Below the pieces are notes generated by a model. The model saw only the letters and a program-made list of their open reading frames with translations. It was not told where the DNA came from and ran no database searches. From Butyrivibrio sp. (GTDB lineage Bacteria > Bacillota > Clostridia > Lachnospirales > Lachnospiraceae): a stretch of 64,000 nt of DNA. Made by a program: the position numbers and the translations under genes. Of this stretch, positions 8,036 to 17,761 are shown in pieces (position 1 is the first letter of the stretch; the number at the start of each line of letters is the position of its first letter). The stretch is taken from assembly GCF_017433805.1 (NCBI RefSeq), contig NZ_JAFRGN010000013.1, forward strand, positions 62,001 through 126,000, written 5' to 3'.

Positions 8036-8728
8036 ATGTTAAACGAGCAGGAAATTAGAAACTTCCAGCAGATTATTGGATACGAATTCAAGAATACAGA
8101 TCTTCTTATTCAGGCGCTTACACACAGCTCTTTTGTCAATGAACAGAAGATCAACAAAAAGCCTGATTATGAGAGACTTGAGTTTTTGGGCGATGCTATT
8201 CTTGAGATGATCTCAAGTGAGTTTCTTTTTAAGAAATATCCTGATAAAAAAGAAGGCGAGATGTCTAAAATAAGGGCATCACTTGTATGTGAACCAGCTC
8301 TTGCTTTTTGCGCTGAGCAGCTTGAGCTTAAGAAATATATACAGCTTGGTAAGGGTGAAGAGGCCACAGGTGGCAGAAATAAGGAATCCATTATCGCTGA
8401 TGTTATGGAAGCGGTAATTGGAGCTCTTTTCCTGGATGGTGGAATCGAACAGTCCAAGCGTTTTATAGATACCTATGTGCTGACAAATGCTGATAGTATG
8501 GCGATGTTTAGCGATAGTAAATCTATTTTGCAGGAATTTGTTCAGGCTGGGGGACTTGGCCAGATTAAATATGAAATATGTGGCGAAAGTGGTCCTGAAC
8601 ATGATAAAATATTTGATGTCCGCGTTTTAATTGGTGACAAGAATATGGGAGAGGGGACAGGAAAAACCAAAAAAGCTGCTGAACAGAAAGCTGCTTATCA
8701 GGCTCTTCTTGTATTAAAAAATAAGTAA
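8036..8728 (+). CDS. rnc: Ribonuclease III
   Basis: A 230-residue RNase III, which cuts double-stranded RNA during 30S precursor and mRNA processing. The catalytic signature ERLEFLGDA (residues 46-54, with E49 and D53) lies in the N-terminal endonuclease domain. A double-stranded RNA-binding domain follows (about 158-228, ending GTGKTKKAAEQKAA). Length is normal. smc begins 2 nt after the stop codon, so the two are translationally coupled. Confidence 0.97.
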   Translation: MLNEQEIRNFQQIIGYEFKNTDLLIQALTHSSFVNEQKINKKPDYERLEFLGDAILEMISSEFLFKKYPDKKEGEMSKIRASLVCEPALAFCAEQLELKKYIQLGKGEEATGGRNKESIIADVMEAVIGALFLDGGIEQSKRFIDTYVLTNADSMAMFSDSKSILQEFVQAGGLGQIKYEICGESGPEHDKIFDVRVLIGDKNMGEGTGKTKKAAEQKAAYQALLVLKNK

Positions 8729-8730
8729 TA

Positions 8731-11700
8731 ATGTATTTAAAAAGTATTGAGATTCATGGCTTTAAGTCTTTTGCCAATAAAATAAAATTTGATTTCCACA
8801 ATGGTATTACAGGTATCGTAGGACCTAACGGCTCAGGTAAGAGTAACGTAGCTGATGCTGTCAGATGGGTTCTGGGTGAGCAGCGTATCAAGCAGCTTCG
8901 AGGCGGTTCCATGCAGGATGTTATTTTCTCAGGAACTGAGCTTCGTAAGCCTCTTGGCTATGCTTATGTTGCCATTACTCTTGATAATTCAGATCATTCA
9001 CTGGCTATTGATTATGATGAAGTTACTGTTTCCAGAAGATTGTATCGTTCTGGTGAGAGTGAGTACATGATCAATGGCTCTTCTTGTCGTCTTAAGGACG
9101 TCAACGAGCTCTTTATGGATACAGGTATCGGTAAAGAGGGCTATTCCATTATCGGACAGGGTCAGATCGATCAGATTCTTTCCAGTAAGCCTGAGGACAG
9201 GAGAAATCTTTTCGACGAGGCCGCTGGTATCGTTAAGTTCAAATCCCGTAAGGAAACAGCAATCAAGAAGCTTGAAGAGGAAAAGATAAACCTCACAAGA
9301 CTTAGTGATATTCTCTCAGAGCTTGAGAAACAGATCGGACCTTTGGAGAAACAGTCAGAGGTTGCCAAAGAGTATCTCAAATACAGAGAGAGACTTAAAA
9401 CTCTTGATGTAAATATGTTCCTGGTTGAGAACAAGAACCAGAAGCAGCAGCTCGAGGATGCTGAGAAGAACCTTGAGATTGCACAGAAATCCCTTGAGGA
9501 AGCTAGAGAGTCCTATGACAATACCAAGGCTGAGTATGAGGAAATTCAGAAAAGACTTGAGGTATTGGATGCGGAGATTGACGAAGCAAGAGCTAAGATC
9601 ACTGACTCATCTGTTAAGCGTGAGAAGTTAGAAGGTCAGATTGGTATTCTCAACGAGAAGATCAAGGCTGCCTCTGCTAATGATGCGCATTTCCAGCAGA
9701 GAATGAAGGATGAGCAGGCCAAGATTGATGAGAAGAATACAGAAAAAGAGAAATATCTTGCTGACAAGGCTGAAATAGACAAGGAAGTAGAAGAGCTTTC
9801 TGTTAAGAGAAATGAAGCAAGAAAAGAGCTCGATAGTGTTATTACCAAGATTTCTAATGTTAATGATGAAATCGAAGAGTGCAAGAACACAATCATTGAG
9901 ACTCTCGGTACAAGAGCTACTATCAAGTCCAAGCTTAGTTCCCTTGAGACAATGAAGGAACAGGTTAACATCAGAAAGGCTGAACTTACCAGTAAGCTTG
10001 TTCGTGCCAGATCTGATGAATCCAGACAGGAAGAAATCATCAAGAAACTCAGAGATGAGTTTGATGCTATAACTGCCACTATTTCTGAGATGAACAAAAA
10101 GCAGAAAGAGACTGAGCAGGAAGTTGTTCGTATCAGAGAGGGTATGAGCCTTAAGGATACTGAACTTCGTAAGACTACTGAGAAGTATCAGCAGGAGAAG
10201 TCAAGACTTGAAGCGCTGGCTAATCTTACTGAGAGATATGAAGGCTACGGTGGTAGTGTCAAGAAGGTAATGGAGCGCAAGGATGATACTAAGGGTATTA
10301 TCGGTGTTGTTGCTGACATTATTAAGACTGAGCCTAAGTACGAGACAGCTATCGAGGTTGCTCTTGGCGGTAATATTCAGAACATCGTTACTGATGATGA
10401 AGAAACAGCCAAGAAGATGATCAAATACCTCAAGGATTCCAAGGCTGGTCGTGCTACATTTTTACCTCTTACATCACTGGATAATCCACCAGAACTCAAG
10501 GCTAAGGAAGCCCTTGAGGAGCCTGGTGTTCTTGGCATGGCAGATGAACTTGTTACAACTGATCCCAAGTATAGAAGTGTTGCCAAGGCAATGCTGGGCA
10601 GAATTGTGGCAGTTGATAATATCGATACCGCTGTTAAGATTGCCAGAAAATACAAATACACTGTCAGAATGGTAACTCTTGAGGGTGAACTTCTTGTTCC
10701 TGGAGGAGCTATCAGTGGTGGTGCTTTCAAGAATAACAGTAATCTCCTTGGTAGAAGACGTGAGATGGACGAGCTTGAAGCCAACGTCAAGAAGTACAAG
10801 GACAGAATAGACGAACTCAAAAAAGAGATCGAAGAAGACAGAGAAAAGAGAAATGAACTCAGAACACTTGCTGAAGAGCTTAGAACAGAGCTTCAGGGCA
10901 AGTTTATTGAGCAGAATACTGCAAGACTTAATGTTGAGAACGAAGAGAAGCGTCAGGAAGAGCAGAAGGGCAATTATACAGACCTTAAGACTGAGAATGA
11001 CGATATCGAAGCTAAGCTCAAAGAGATTGCAGAAGATAAAGAGAAGTCAGAGGCAGCTCTTTTAGAATCAGAAGAACTCGAGAAGCAGTGTACTGAAAAG
11101 GTAGAGAAATTCCAGAAAGAACTGGAAGGTCTCCACGAAATAGAAGAGACAGAGAATGAGAAAGCTTCCAAATGGGATATTGAATTTGAGAAGATTGCTC
11201 AGAAGCAGGAATTTGCGCAGCTCAACATTGATCGTATAAGTGATGATATTGAAAATGAGCAGAAATCCCTGGATGAGATCGTAGAAAATCTCAACAGCAA
11301 CGCTCTCTCACTTGAGCAGAGCAAAAAGGATATAGAAGAGATCAAGCTTACAATTGAAGCTTCTACTAATGTTCACGATGAGACAAGTAAAGAGCTCGAG
11401 GAAAAGAAGAAGCAGAAGGGTGAGCTGACAGAATCTCAGAAGGAATTCTTTGGTAAGACCGAGGAACTTAATAATCAGATGAACAGTCTTGATAAGGAAG
11501 TTACAAGACTTTCATCCAAGAAAGAGAAATGCAAGGAAGCCATCGAAACTCAGATCAACTACATGTGGGATGAGTATGAGATCACTCTTTCTGATGCAGC
11601 ACAGCTTCGCGATGAGGATATGACGGATGTTCCAGCTATGAGAAGAGAAACATCTTCTCTCAAGGACTCTATCAGAAAGCTTGGCGATGTAAATGTAAAC

Positions 11701-12288
11701 GCTATTGAGGACTACAAGAACCTCATGGAGAGATATACATTCATGAAGACACAGCACGATGACCTTATAGAGGCTGAGGAGCAGCTTAAGGGAATCATCA
11801 AGGATCTTGATGAATCAATGCGTAAACAGTTTATTGAACAGTTCCACAGGATCAATGTCGAATTCGATAAAGTATTCAAGGAGATGTTCGGAGGTGGTAA
11901 GGGAACCCTTGAACTCAATGAGGAAGAGGATGTTCTTGAGGCAGGAATCAGAATTAATGCTCAGCCACCAGGAAAGAAGCTTGTCAATATGATGCAGATG
12001 TCCGGTGGTGAGAAGGCTCTTACTGCAATAGCTCTTTTGTTTGCGATTCAGAACCTCAAACCTTCACCATTCTGTCTGCTTGATGAGATCGAGGCGGCTC
12101 TTGATGAGAATAACGTAGTACGTTTTGCCAAGTATCTCCACAAATTGTCTAGTACACAGTTCATTGTAATTACACACAGGCGTGGTACAATGGAAAGTGC
12201 TGACAGACTCTATGGTATTACAATGCAGGAAAAGGGCGTATCTACGCTTGTTAGTGTCAACCTGATTGATAAGGAGCTCACGAATTAA
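8731..12288 (+). CDS. smc: Chromosome segregation ATPase SMC
   Basis: A 1185-residue condensin ATPase. Walker A is GPNGSGKSN (residues 31-39). Two long coiled coils flank the hinge (about residues 510-680; GGNIQNIVTDDEETAK and GGAISGG). The C-terminal ABC signature is MSGGEKALTA (1090-1099), followed by Walker B in CLLDEIEAALD. It loads at parS sites with ScpAB to organise the origin region. The arrangement rnc-smc-ftsY is conserved in Firmicutes. It overlaps the ftsY start by 1 nt, pointing to one operon. Confidence 0.98.
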   Translation: MYLKSIEIHGFKSFANKIKFDFHNGITGIVGPNGSGKSNVADAVRWVLGEQRIKQLRGGSMQDVIFSGTELRKPLGYAYVAITLDNSDHSLAIDYDEVTVSRRLYRSGESEYMINGSSCRLKDVNELFMDTGIGKEGYSIIGQGQIDQILSSKPEDRRNLFDEAAGIVKFKSRKETAIKKLEEEKINLTRLSDILSELEKQIGPLEKQSEVAKEYLKYRERLKTLDVNMFLVENKNQKQQLEDAEKNLEIAQKSLEEARESYDNTKAEYEEIQKRLEVLDAEIDEARAKITDSSVKREKLEGQIGILNEKIKAASANDAHFQQRMKDEQAKIDEKNTEKEKYLADKAEIDKEVEELSVKRNEARKELDSVITKISNVNDEIEECKNTIIETLGTRATIKSKLSSLETMKEQVNIRKAELTSKLVRARSDESRQEEIIKKLRDEFDAITATISEMNKKQKETEQEVVRIREGMSLKDTELRKTTEKYQQEKSRLEALANLTERYEGYGGSVKKVMERKDDTKGIIGVVADIIKTEPKYETAIEVALGGNIQNIVTDDEETAKKMIKYLKDSKAGRATFLPLTSLDNPPELKAKEALEEPGVLGMADELVTTDPKYRSVAKAMLGRIVAVDNIDTAVKIARKYKYTVRMVTLEGELLVPGGAISGGAFKNNSNLLGRRREMDELEANVKKYKDRIDELKKEIEEDREKRNELRTLAEELRTELQGKFIEQNTARLNVENEEKRQEEQKGNYTDLKTENDDIEAKLKEIAEDKEKSEAALLESEELEKQCTEKVEKFQKELEGLHEIEETENEKASKWDIEFEKIAQKQEFAQLNIDRISDDIENEQKSLDEIVENLNSNALSLEQSKKDIEEIKLTIEASTNVHDETSKELEEKKKQKGELTESQKEFFGKTEELNNQMNSLDKEVTRLSSKKEKCKEAIETQINYMWDEYEITLSDAAQLRDEDMTDVPAMRRETSSLKDSIRKLGDVNVNAIEDYKNLMERYTFMKTQHDDLIEAEEQLKGIIKDLDESMRKQFIEQFHRINVEFDKVFKEMFGGGKGTLELNEEEDVLEAGIRINAQPPGKKLVNMMQMSGGEKALTAIALLFAIQNLKPSPFCLLDEIEAALDENNVVRFAKYLHKLSSTQFIVITHRRGTMESADRLYGITMQEKGVSTLVSVNLIDKELTN

Positions 12289-13202
12289 TGGCAAATGGAT
12301 TTTTTTCTAAACTACAGCAGGGACTTTCCAAGACCCGTGATAATATAGTTAAAGGCTTTGATAATGTCTTTAGTGGTTATTCCAATATTGATGATGATTT
12401 CTATGAGGAGCTTGAAGAGACTCTGATCATGGGAGATATTGGTATCAATGCTACCAGCAAGATCATGGATGAACTGAGGGCTCAGGTCAAGGAGAAGCAT
12501 ATCAAGGATCCTGCTGAGTGTAAGGAACTTCTCATAGAAGATATCCGAGAGCAGATGCTTACAGATGAGAATGCATATGACTTCGAAGATAAGAAGACAG
12601 TTATTTTCGTTATCGGTGTTAACGGAGTGGGTAAGACTACCTCCGTAGGTAAACTTGCATCTATCTACAAGAGAAAAGGCAAGAAGGTACTCATTGCTGC
12701 TGCAGATACATACAGAGCAGCTGCAACAGAGCAGCTTCAGTCCTGGGCAGACAGAGCAGGAACACCTCTTGTCTCCGGAAGAGAAGGAGCAGATCCAGCC
12801 AGTGTTATTTATGACGCTGTAGGAGCTTTCAAGGCAAGAGATATTGATATTCTTATAGTTGATACGGCAGGAAGACTTCATAATAAGAAGAATCTTATGG
12901 AAGAACTTGCCAAGATGAATAGAATCATTGATAAAGAGCTTGGTGATGTTTGCAGAGAGAACTTTATTGTTCTTGATGGAACAACAGGACAGAACGCGCT
13001 TAATCAGGCCAGAGAGTTTGGAGAAGCAGCTCAGCTTACAGGTATAGTTCTGACCAAGCTTGATGGAACAGCCAAAGGGGGAATTGCTGTAGCTATCGTT
13101 TCAGAGCTTAACATTCCGGTTAAGTATATAGGCGTCGGTGAGGGGCTCGATGACTTGGAACGCTTTAACTCGGATGAATTTGTAGACGCACTTTTTAAGT
13201 GA
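12288..13202 (+). CDS. ftsY: Signal recognition particle receptor FtsY
   Basis: A 304-residue SRP receptor GTPase that docks ribosome-SRP complexes at the membrane. It lacks the long acidic A domain and is essentially an NG domain, as in other Gram-positives. Motifs are GVNGVGKTTSVGK (G1), DTYRAAATEQL (G2), DTAGR (G3) and TKLDGTAKGG (G4/G5). The ATG overlaps the smc stop (TAATG). Its partner Ffh is at 17.8 kb. Confidence 0.97.
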   Translation: MANGFFSKLQQGLSKTRDNIVKGFDNVFSGYSNIDDDFYEELEETLIMGDIGINATSKIMDELRAQVKEKHIKDPAECKELLIEDIREQMLTDENAYDFEDKKTVIFVIGVNGVGKTTSVGKLASIYKRKGKKVLIAAADTYRAAATEQLQSWADRAGTPLVSGREGADPASVIYDAVGAFKARDIDILIVDTAGRLHNKKNLMEELAKMNRIIDKELGDVCRENFIVLDGTTGQNALNQAREFGEAAQLTGIVLTKLDGTAKGGIAVAIVSELNIPVKYIGVGEGLDDLERFNSDEFVDALFK

Positions 13203-13235
13203 TATAGATTATAAGTTTTTGGAGGAGATGAGAAA

Positions 13236-14462
13236 ATGGCTGATGAGAAAAAGATGACCCTCGATAAGTTCGAAGAGGCTTATGAAGACGTCAAGAAAGT
13301 AACCCTTGAAACTAAGCTTATTTACAGTGATTACTGGAGTAATACAACTGGAAATAAGGTTTATCTCAAACCTGAGAATCTTCAGAGAACTGGAGCATAC
13401 AAGGTTAGGGGTGCATATTATAAGATTACAACTCTTTCAGATGAAGAGCGTAAGAAAGGGCTCATCACAGCTTCTGCTGGTAACCATGCCCAGGGTGTTG
13501 CTTACGCTGCTAAATGCTATGGGGTGAAGGCTACGATTGTCATGCCTACATCTACTCCTCTTATTAAAGTTAATAGAACCAAAGCTCTTGGAGCTGAGGT
13601 TGTTCTTTATGGAAATGTATATGATGAGGCTTATGAGAAGGCTGTAGAGCTGTCTCAGGAATATGGCTACACCATGGTACATCCATTTGATGATCTTGAT
13701 GTTGCTACTGGTCAGGGAACTATAGCAATGGAGATTATCAAGGAGCTTCCAACAGTAGACTATATCCTTGTTCCTATTGGTGGAGGCGGACTTGCTACTG
13801 GTGTATCAACACTTGCCAAGCTCCTTAATCCTAAGGTTAAGGTAATCGGTGTTGAACCAGCTGGAGCTAACTGTATGCAGGAATCTCTCAAGGCTGGTCA
13901 TGTAGTTGCACTTCCATCAGTTAATACAATTGCTGATGGTACAGCTGTTAAGAAGCCAGGTGAGAAGATATTCCCATATCTTTCTGAGAACATTGATGAG
14001 ATAATCACAGTTCCTGATGAGGATCTCGTTGTTTCATTCCTTGATATGGTTGAGAACCACAAGATGGTAGTTGAGAATTCAGGTCTTTTATCAGTTGCTG
14101 CGCTTAAGCAGCTTGACTGCAAGGACAAGAAGATCGCTTGTGTTCTTTCTGGCGGTAACATGGATATTATCACAATGTCTTCTGTTGTTCAGCAGGGACT
14201 TATCATGAGAGACAGAATCTTTACTGTTTCTGTACTCCTTCCTGACAAGCCGGGAGAATTATCAAGAGTTGCTGGCGTAATTGCAGAAGTAAGTGGTAAT
14301 GTTATCAAGCTTGAGCATAATCAGTTTGTTTCTATTAACAGAAACGCTGCTGTTGAGCTTAGAATCACACTCGAAGCTTTTGGAAGCGAGCACAAAGAGC
14401 AGATCATGGAGGCTCTTAATAGAGAAGGATATAAACCAAGGATTGTAAGGACAAATATTTAA
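13236..14462 (+). CDS. ilvA: Threonine ammonia-lyase with ACT domain
   Basis: A 408-residue PLP enzyme that deaminates threonine to 2-oxobutyrate. The PLP lysine is K56 in GAYKVRGA; SAGNHAQG and the phosphate-binding PIGGGGLATG follow. A C-terminal ACT-like domain (about residues 328-408) makes this the short one-ACT form found in Firmicutes, rather than the two-ACT biosynthetic IlvA of E. coli. It may serve isoleucine synthesis or threonine catabolism; no other ilv gene is near. GGAGGAG precedes the ATG. The YitT gene starts 1 nt after its stop. Confidence 0.93.
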   Translation: MADEKKMTLDKFEEAYEDVKKVTLETKLIYSDYWSNTTGNKVYLKPENLQRTGAYKVRGAYYKITTLSDEERKKGLITASAGNHAQGVAYAAKCYGVKATIVMPTSTPLIKVNRTKALGAEVVLYGNVYDEAYEKAVELSQEYGYTMVHPFDDLDVATGQGTIAMEIIKELPTVDYILVPIGGGGLATGVSTLAKLLNPKVKVIGVEPAGANCMQESLKAGHVVALPSVNTIADGTAVKKPGEKIFPYLSENIDEIITVPDEDLVVSFLDMVENHKMVVENSGLLSVAALKQLDCKDKKIACVLSGGNMDIITMSSVVQQGLIMRDRIFTVSVLLPDKPGELSRVAGVIAEVSGNVIKLEHNQFVSINRNAAVELRITLEAFGSEHKEQIMEALNREGYKPRIVRTNI

Positions 14463-14463
14463 T

Positions 14464-15345
14464 ATGAGCAGTACACAGACAATAAGCATTAAGAAGAGAG
14501 TAATGGATTACCTGGTGATCACTTTTGCAGCATCACTTTACGGCTTTGCAACAGCTCTTTTGATCGATCCTAATAACATTGCTCCCGGCGGAATTACAGG
14601 TCTTGCCATCGTACTTAACAGACTTATTCCTATCGGAACGGGTATGTGGTTCCTTATTATGAACATACCTATTTTGATCGTGGCAATCTGGAAATTCGGC
14701 ATCAGATTTACTGTTTCAACTATTTACGCGACATCAGTTATTTCTGTCACTACAGACTTTTTTAGCACCTATTTATCAGCATTCTTTATTCACGATATTA
14801 TTCTGGGTGTGACAATAGGTAGTTCACTTTCTGCGATAGCCATGGGACTTGTGTTCAAATCTCATGCTACAAGTGGCGGAACAGATGTTATAATTAAACT
14901 ATTAAGACTTAAATATCCTCATATCAAGACAGGAATGCTCTATATTCTTACTGATATAGTAGTTCTTGTTGTAGCAGGTATTGTATTTCAGGATATTACA
15001 GCAGCACTTTATTCATTTCTTTCTGTAATGGTTACATCATCGGTACTTGATCTTGTACTGTACGGAAGAGATGGAGCCAAGCTTATTTATATTATTTCAG
15101 ACCATCCGGATATTATTACAGCTAGACTTCTTGATGAGCTTGACATTGGCGCAACACATGTTTTTGCGCAGGGTGCATACAGTGGTGAGAAGAAAAAAGT
15201 CATCATGTGTGCTATTAAGAAGAGATTATCACCTATGGCTGAGGATATCGTTAGAGAAGAAGATCCAAATGCATTCATGATAGTTACAAGTGCAAGTGAG
15301 ATATTCGGAGAAGGTTATAAAAGTTATTTTGACGAGAGAATGTGA
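14464..15345 (+). CDS. YitT-family membrane protein (DUF161 plus DUF2179)
   Basis: A 293-residue protein with about five or six membrane segments in the N-terminal two thirds (IDPNNIAPGGITG at residues 36-48 is typical). A soluble C-terminal DUF2179 domain of about 80 residues contains ATHVFAQGAYSGEKKKV. Members have a duplicated-hairpin transporter-like fold of unknown substrate. It is packed between ilvA and the muramidase with almost no spacer, so it probably belongs to the same transcript. No specific role can be given. Confidence 0.88.
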   Translation: MSSTQTISIKKRVMDYLVITFAASLYGFATALLIDPNNIAPGGITGLAIVLNRLIPIGTGMWFLIMNIPILIVAIWKFGIRFTVSTIYATSVISVTTDFFSTYLSAFFIHDIILGVTIGSSLSAIAMGLVFKSHATSGGTDVIIKLLRLKYPHIKTGMLYILTDIVVLVVAGIVFQDITAALYSFLSVMVTSSVLDLVLYGRDGAKLIYIISDHPDIITARLLDELDIGATHVFAQGAYSGEKKKVIMCAIKKRLSPMAEDIVREEDPNAFMIVTSASEIFGEGYKSYFDERM

Positions 15346-15347
15346 GC

Positions 15348-16436
15348 ATGAATAATACTTCCCAGGATACCAGAGAACGTATCGGCATTAGAAATTCGCA
15401 TAATATCATTTCAATTATCTTTTTGAGTCTTGTAGCGCTGCTGGCACTATCTTTTAGTGTCATGCTGCTTATTAAGAATGCCTCCCTGAAAAGAGAAGAA
15501 GAGGCAGTCAGAAGTGAGCTGGAAGCTCTTAATGAGGAAGGATATTATACGCTTACTGAAGCTGATAAGCTCATTGAGAATGCCAGGGAAGAAGCCAAGG
15601 TAGAGACTACAAACTCTATCAGAGACATGATTCAGGAAAAGCTTGAAGCTGGTGAAGGTACTACCAGTACTATCAGATCTCTTTTTCCAGATCAGATGGT
15701 TGTTGCAAGCTCAGGAAGATACTATTTCTTCCCTATTCTGGATTCTATAGCTCATCATGGATTTGCTTCTGAAGATTTCGAAGTTGGAGATGACGGCTTC
15801 CTTGAATATGTTGGAACTGATCCTTCTGTCAATGTCAAAAAAGGTGTCGATGTATCCAGATTCCAGGGCAAGATTGACTGGAAGAAGGTTGCAGATGACG
15901 GAATTGATTTTGCATTTATAAGAGTTGGCCTTCGTGGTACTACAGAGGGTAAGATCTTAGTTGATGACTACTTCGAAGATAACATGAAGGGCGCAACTGA
16001 AAATGGCATAGATGTGGGAGTGTATTTCTACTCACAGGCTGTTAATAAGGAAGAAGCCCTTGAAGAGGTTCAGCTTGTTCTTGATATGATCGAACCATAC
16101 GATGTTAAATATCCTGTGGTTATCGATATAGAGTCCGCCGACTCAGATACAGCCAGAACCGTTGATCTTACATCTGATCAGTATGAAGAGGTTGTTCATG
16201 TTTTCTGTGATACTGTCAGAAGTGCCGGATACAAGCCAATGATATATGGCAATGTTAAGTCATACACGCTATTGATGGATGCTCAGGATGTTGACGACTA
16301 CGATATCTGGATCGCATATTACGGAACACCACTGTATTATCCATATCATTTTGATGTTTGGCAGTTTACATCATCTGGTTCTGTAAACGGAATTGATGGC
16401 AATGTTGACCTTGATATATGCATAACTGACTATTGA
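15348..16436 (+). CDS. Membrane-anchored GH25 muramidase
   Basis: About 362 residues. An N-terminal signal-anchor (about 22-42, IISIIFLSLVALLALSFSVM) is followed by a charged coiled-coil stalk, a spacer and a glycoside hydrolase 25 domain (about 165-362). The GH25 features are GVDVSRFQGKIDW, FAFIRVGLRG and the catalytic YPVVIDIESAD strand. It should cleave the MurNAc-GlcNAc bond of peptidoglycan at the outer face of the membrane. The start is ambiguous: GTG at 15342 overlaps the yitT stop, and ATG at 15348 is 2 nt after it; the ATG is chosen. No SH3b or other wall-binding repeat is present. Confidence 0.9.
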   Translation: MNNTSQDTRERIGIRNSHNIISIIFLSLVALLALSFSVMLLIKNASLKREEEAVRSELEALNEEGYYTLTEADKLIENAREEAKVETTNSIRDMIQEKLEAGEGTTSTIRSLFPDQMVVASSGRYYFFPILDSIAHHGFASEDFEVGDDGFLEYVGTDPSVNVKKGVDVSRFQGKIDWKKVADDGIDFAFIRVGLRGTTEGKILVDDYFEDNMKGATENGIDVGVYFYSQAVNKEEALEEVQLVLDMIEPYDVKYPVVIDIESADSDTARTVDLTSDQYEEVVHVFCDTVRSAGYKPMIYGNVKSYTLLMDAQDVDDYDIWIAYYGTPLYYPYHFDVWQFTSSGSVNGIDGNVDLDICITDY

Positions 16437-16443
16437 GAAGAGC

Positions 16444-17304
16444 ATGATGATTAGAGAATTTGATGAAACACTTCCTTATTCTGCATATGAGCAGAAGGGA
16501 TATCTGGAACAGGATTTCAGGTTCTTTCATATAAAAGATCATACGAATGTTGATATTCCATACCATTATCATGACTTTCACAAAGTAGTCCTGATTCTTG
16601 GTGGCAATGTTAAATACCTGATCGAAGGACGAGAGTACGAGCTCTTGCCCTTCGATTTTGTGCTTGTAAACAGATATCTTATTCACAGGCCTGTTATCGA
16701 GATGGGAGATAGCTATGACAGAGTGATTCTGTATCTTAGTGATGATTTTCTAAGGAGCTATAATCTTCTTGATGCCTTTGATAAAGCTAAAGAGATAGGC
16801 AGCTATGTAGTGAGATTTCCTGGTGATGTGAGTACAAGTATCTATGAGCAGTTCAGCAGAATAGAGCAGGATATCCATAAAGAAAAGGAAGAGTATGCTG
16901 GAGAACTTCTTACAAGGATAGATGTACTTAAGGCGCTTATTTGTTTTAACAAAGCCTGTATTAAAGAGGACTTTGGGTTTAAGCCTGAGGCCAGATATAA
17001 TCGTAAGGTCATTGAGATAATTAACTATATTTCTGAGAATCTTTCGGGAAATCTTTCTATTGATTATCTTGCTGACCATTTCTACATGAGTAAGTATCAT
17101 ATGATGCGAGTTTTCAAGAATGAGACTGGGTATTCCATTCATCAGTATATTTCTGAAAAGAGAATTCTTTTTGCCAAGAATATGATCATGTCTGGAGTTC
17201 CCGCGACAACAGCCTGTCTTAACTGCGGCTTTAAGGATTATTCCTCTTTTAGCAGAGCCTTTAAGAATCAGCTGGGAATCCTGCCATCTGATATTAAGAA
17301 CTAA
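16444..17304 (+). CDS. AraC-family transcriptional regulator with cupin sensor domain
   Basis: A 286-residue regulator with an N-terminal cupin (IPYHYHDFHKVVLILGG, then LLPFDFVLVNRYLIHRP) and a C-terminal two-HTH AraC domain (YMSKYHMMRVFKNETG and CGFKDYSSFSRAF). It has the same length and layout as the protein at 3628-4488, but the sequences differ clearly, so they are distant paralogues. It follows the muramidase gene by 7 nt and precedes a terminator, so it may control its own operon (ilvA-yitT-GH25) or a distant target. ATG codons at 16444 and 16447 are both possible. Confidence 0.9.
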   Translation: MMIREFDETLPYSAYEQKGYLEQDFRFFHIKDHTNVDIPYHYHDFHKVVLILGGNVKYLIEGREYELLPFDFVLVNRYLIHRPVIEMGDSYDRVILYLSDDFLRSYNLLDAFDKAKEIGSYVVRFPGDVSTSIYEQFSRIEQDIHKEKEEYAGELLTRIDVLKALICFNKACIKEDFGFKPEARYNRKVIEIINYISENLSGNLSIDYLADHFYMSKYHMMRVFKNETGYSIHQYISEKRILFAKNMIMSGVPATTACLNCGFKDYSSFSRAFKNQLGILPSDIKN

Positions 17305-17330
17305 AATGATAATAAAAAAATACAGAAAAT

Positions 17331-17368
17331 GAGTGTCAAGAAAAAATACTTGACACTTATTTTGTTTT
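17331..17368 (+). terminator. Terminator after the second AraC gene
   Basis: A 10-bp stem (17331-17340 with 17349-17358, one G-T pair) and an AAAAAATA loop, followed by ATTTTGTTTTT. Its right arm includes the -35 box of the next promoter. Confidence 0.75.
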
Positions 17369-17378
17369 TAGTTATTAT
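17350..17378 (+). promoter_or_regulatory. ylxM-ffh promoter, overlapping the terminator
   Basis: TTGACA (17350-17355) and TATTAT (17373-17378) are exactly 17 nt apart. The -35 box is part of the terminator's right arm and the spacer holds its T tract. Confidence 0.75.
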
Positions 17379-17410
17379 ATCATTTGTGTTTAAAGGTAAA
17401 GAGGATACAT

Positions 17411-17758
17411 ATGAAGAAAATCGTAGAGCAAGGCTTGTTGTATGATTTTTATGGCGAGCTTCTAACTGAACATCAGAAGGAAATATATGAGGCCGCTGTT
17501 TATAATGATATGTCTCTTACCGAGATTGCTGATGAGAATGGTATCAGCAAACAGGGCGTACATGATCTTATCAAGAGGTGTACCAATACTCTTCAGGGAT
17601 ATGAAGACAGGCTTCATATGATCAGACGTTTTGAGGCTATTAAGGCCGAGGCTATGGCTTTGGACAGTATAGCTGAGGATACAGAGAATGCTCTTAGTGA
17701 TGAGCTGAGAGAGAGACTGAGGTCCATTTCAGGAAAACTAATTGAGGAGCTGACTTAA
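17411..17758 (+). CDS. ylxM: YlxM-family putative DNA/RNA-binding protein
   Basis: A 115-residue member of the YlxM/p13 family (UPF0122). It has a sigma-70 region 4-like helix-turn-helix (about 30-60; YNDMSLTEIADENGISKQGV), and YlxM proteins are associated with the signal recognition particle. It is immediately upstream of ffh (3 nt), the conserved position. The upstream in-frame ATG would add nine residues; the ATG at 17411 is preferred because it follows AAAGAGGA and matches the family start (MKKIVEQGLLYDFYGELL). Confidence 0.92.
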   Translation: MKKIVEQGLLYDFYGELLTEHQKEIYEAAVYNDMSLTEIADENGISKQGVHDLIKRCTNTLQGYEDRLHMIRRFEAIKAEAMALDSIAEDTENALSDELRERLRSISGKLIEELT

Positions 17759-17761
17759 TAG

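Noticed and set aside
9636-10097. Long minus-strand frames inside smc
   Set aside because: They are serine/leucine-rich antisense shadows of the coiled-coil codons, with no start site signals.
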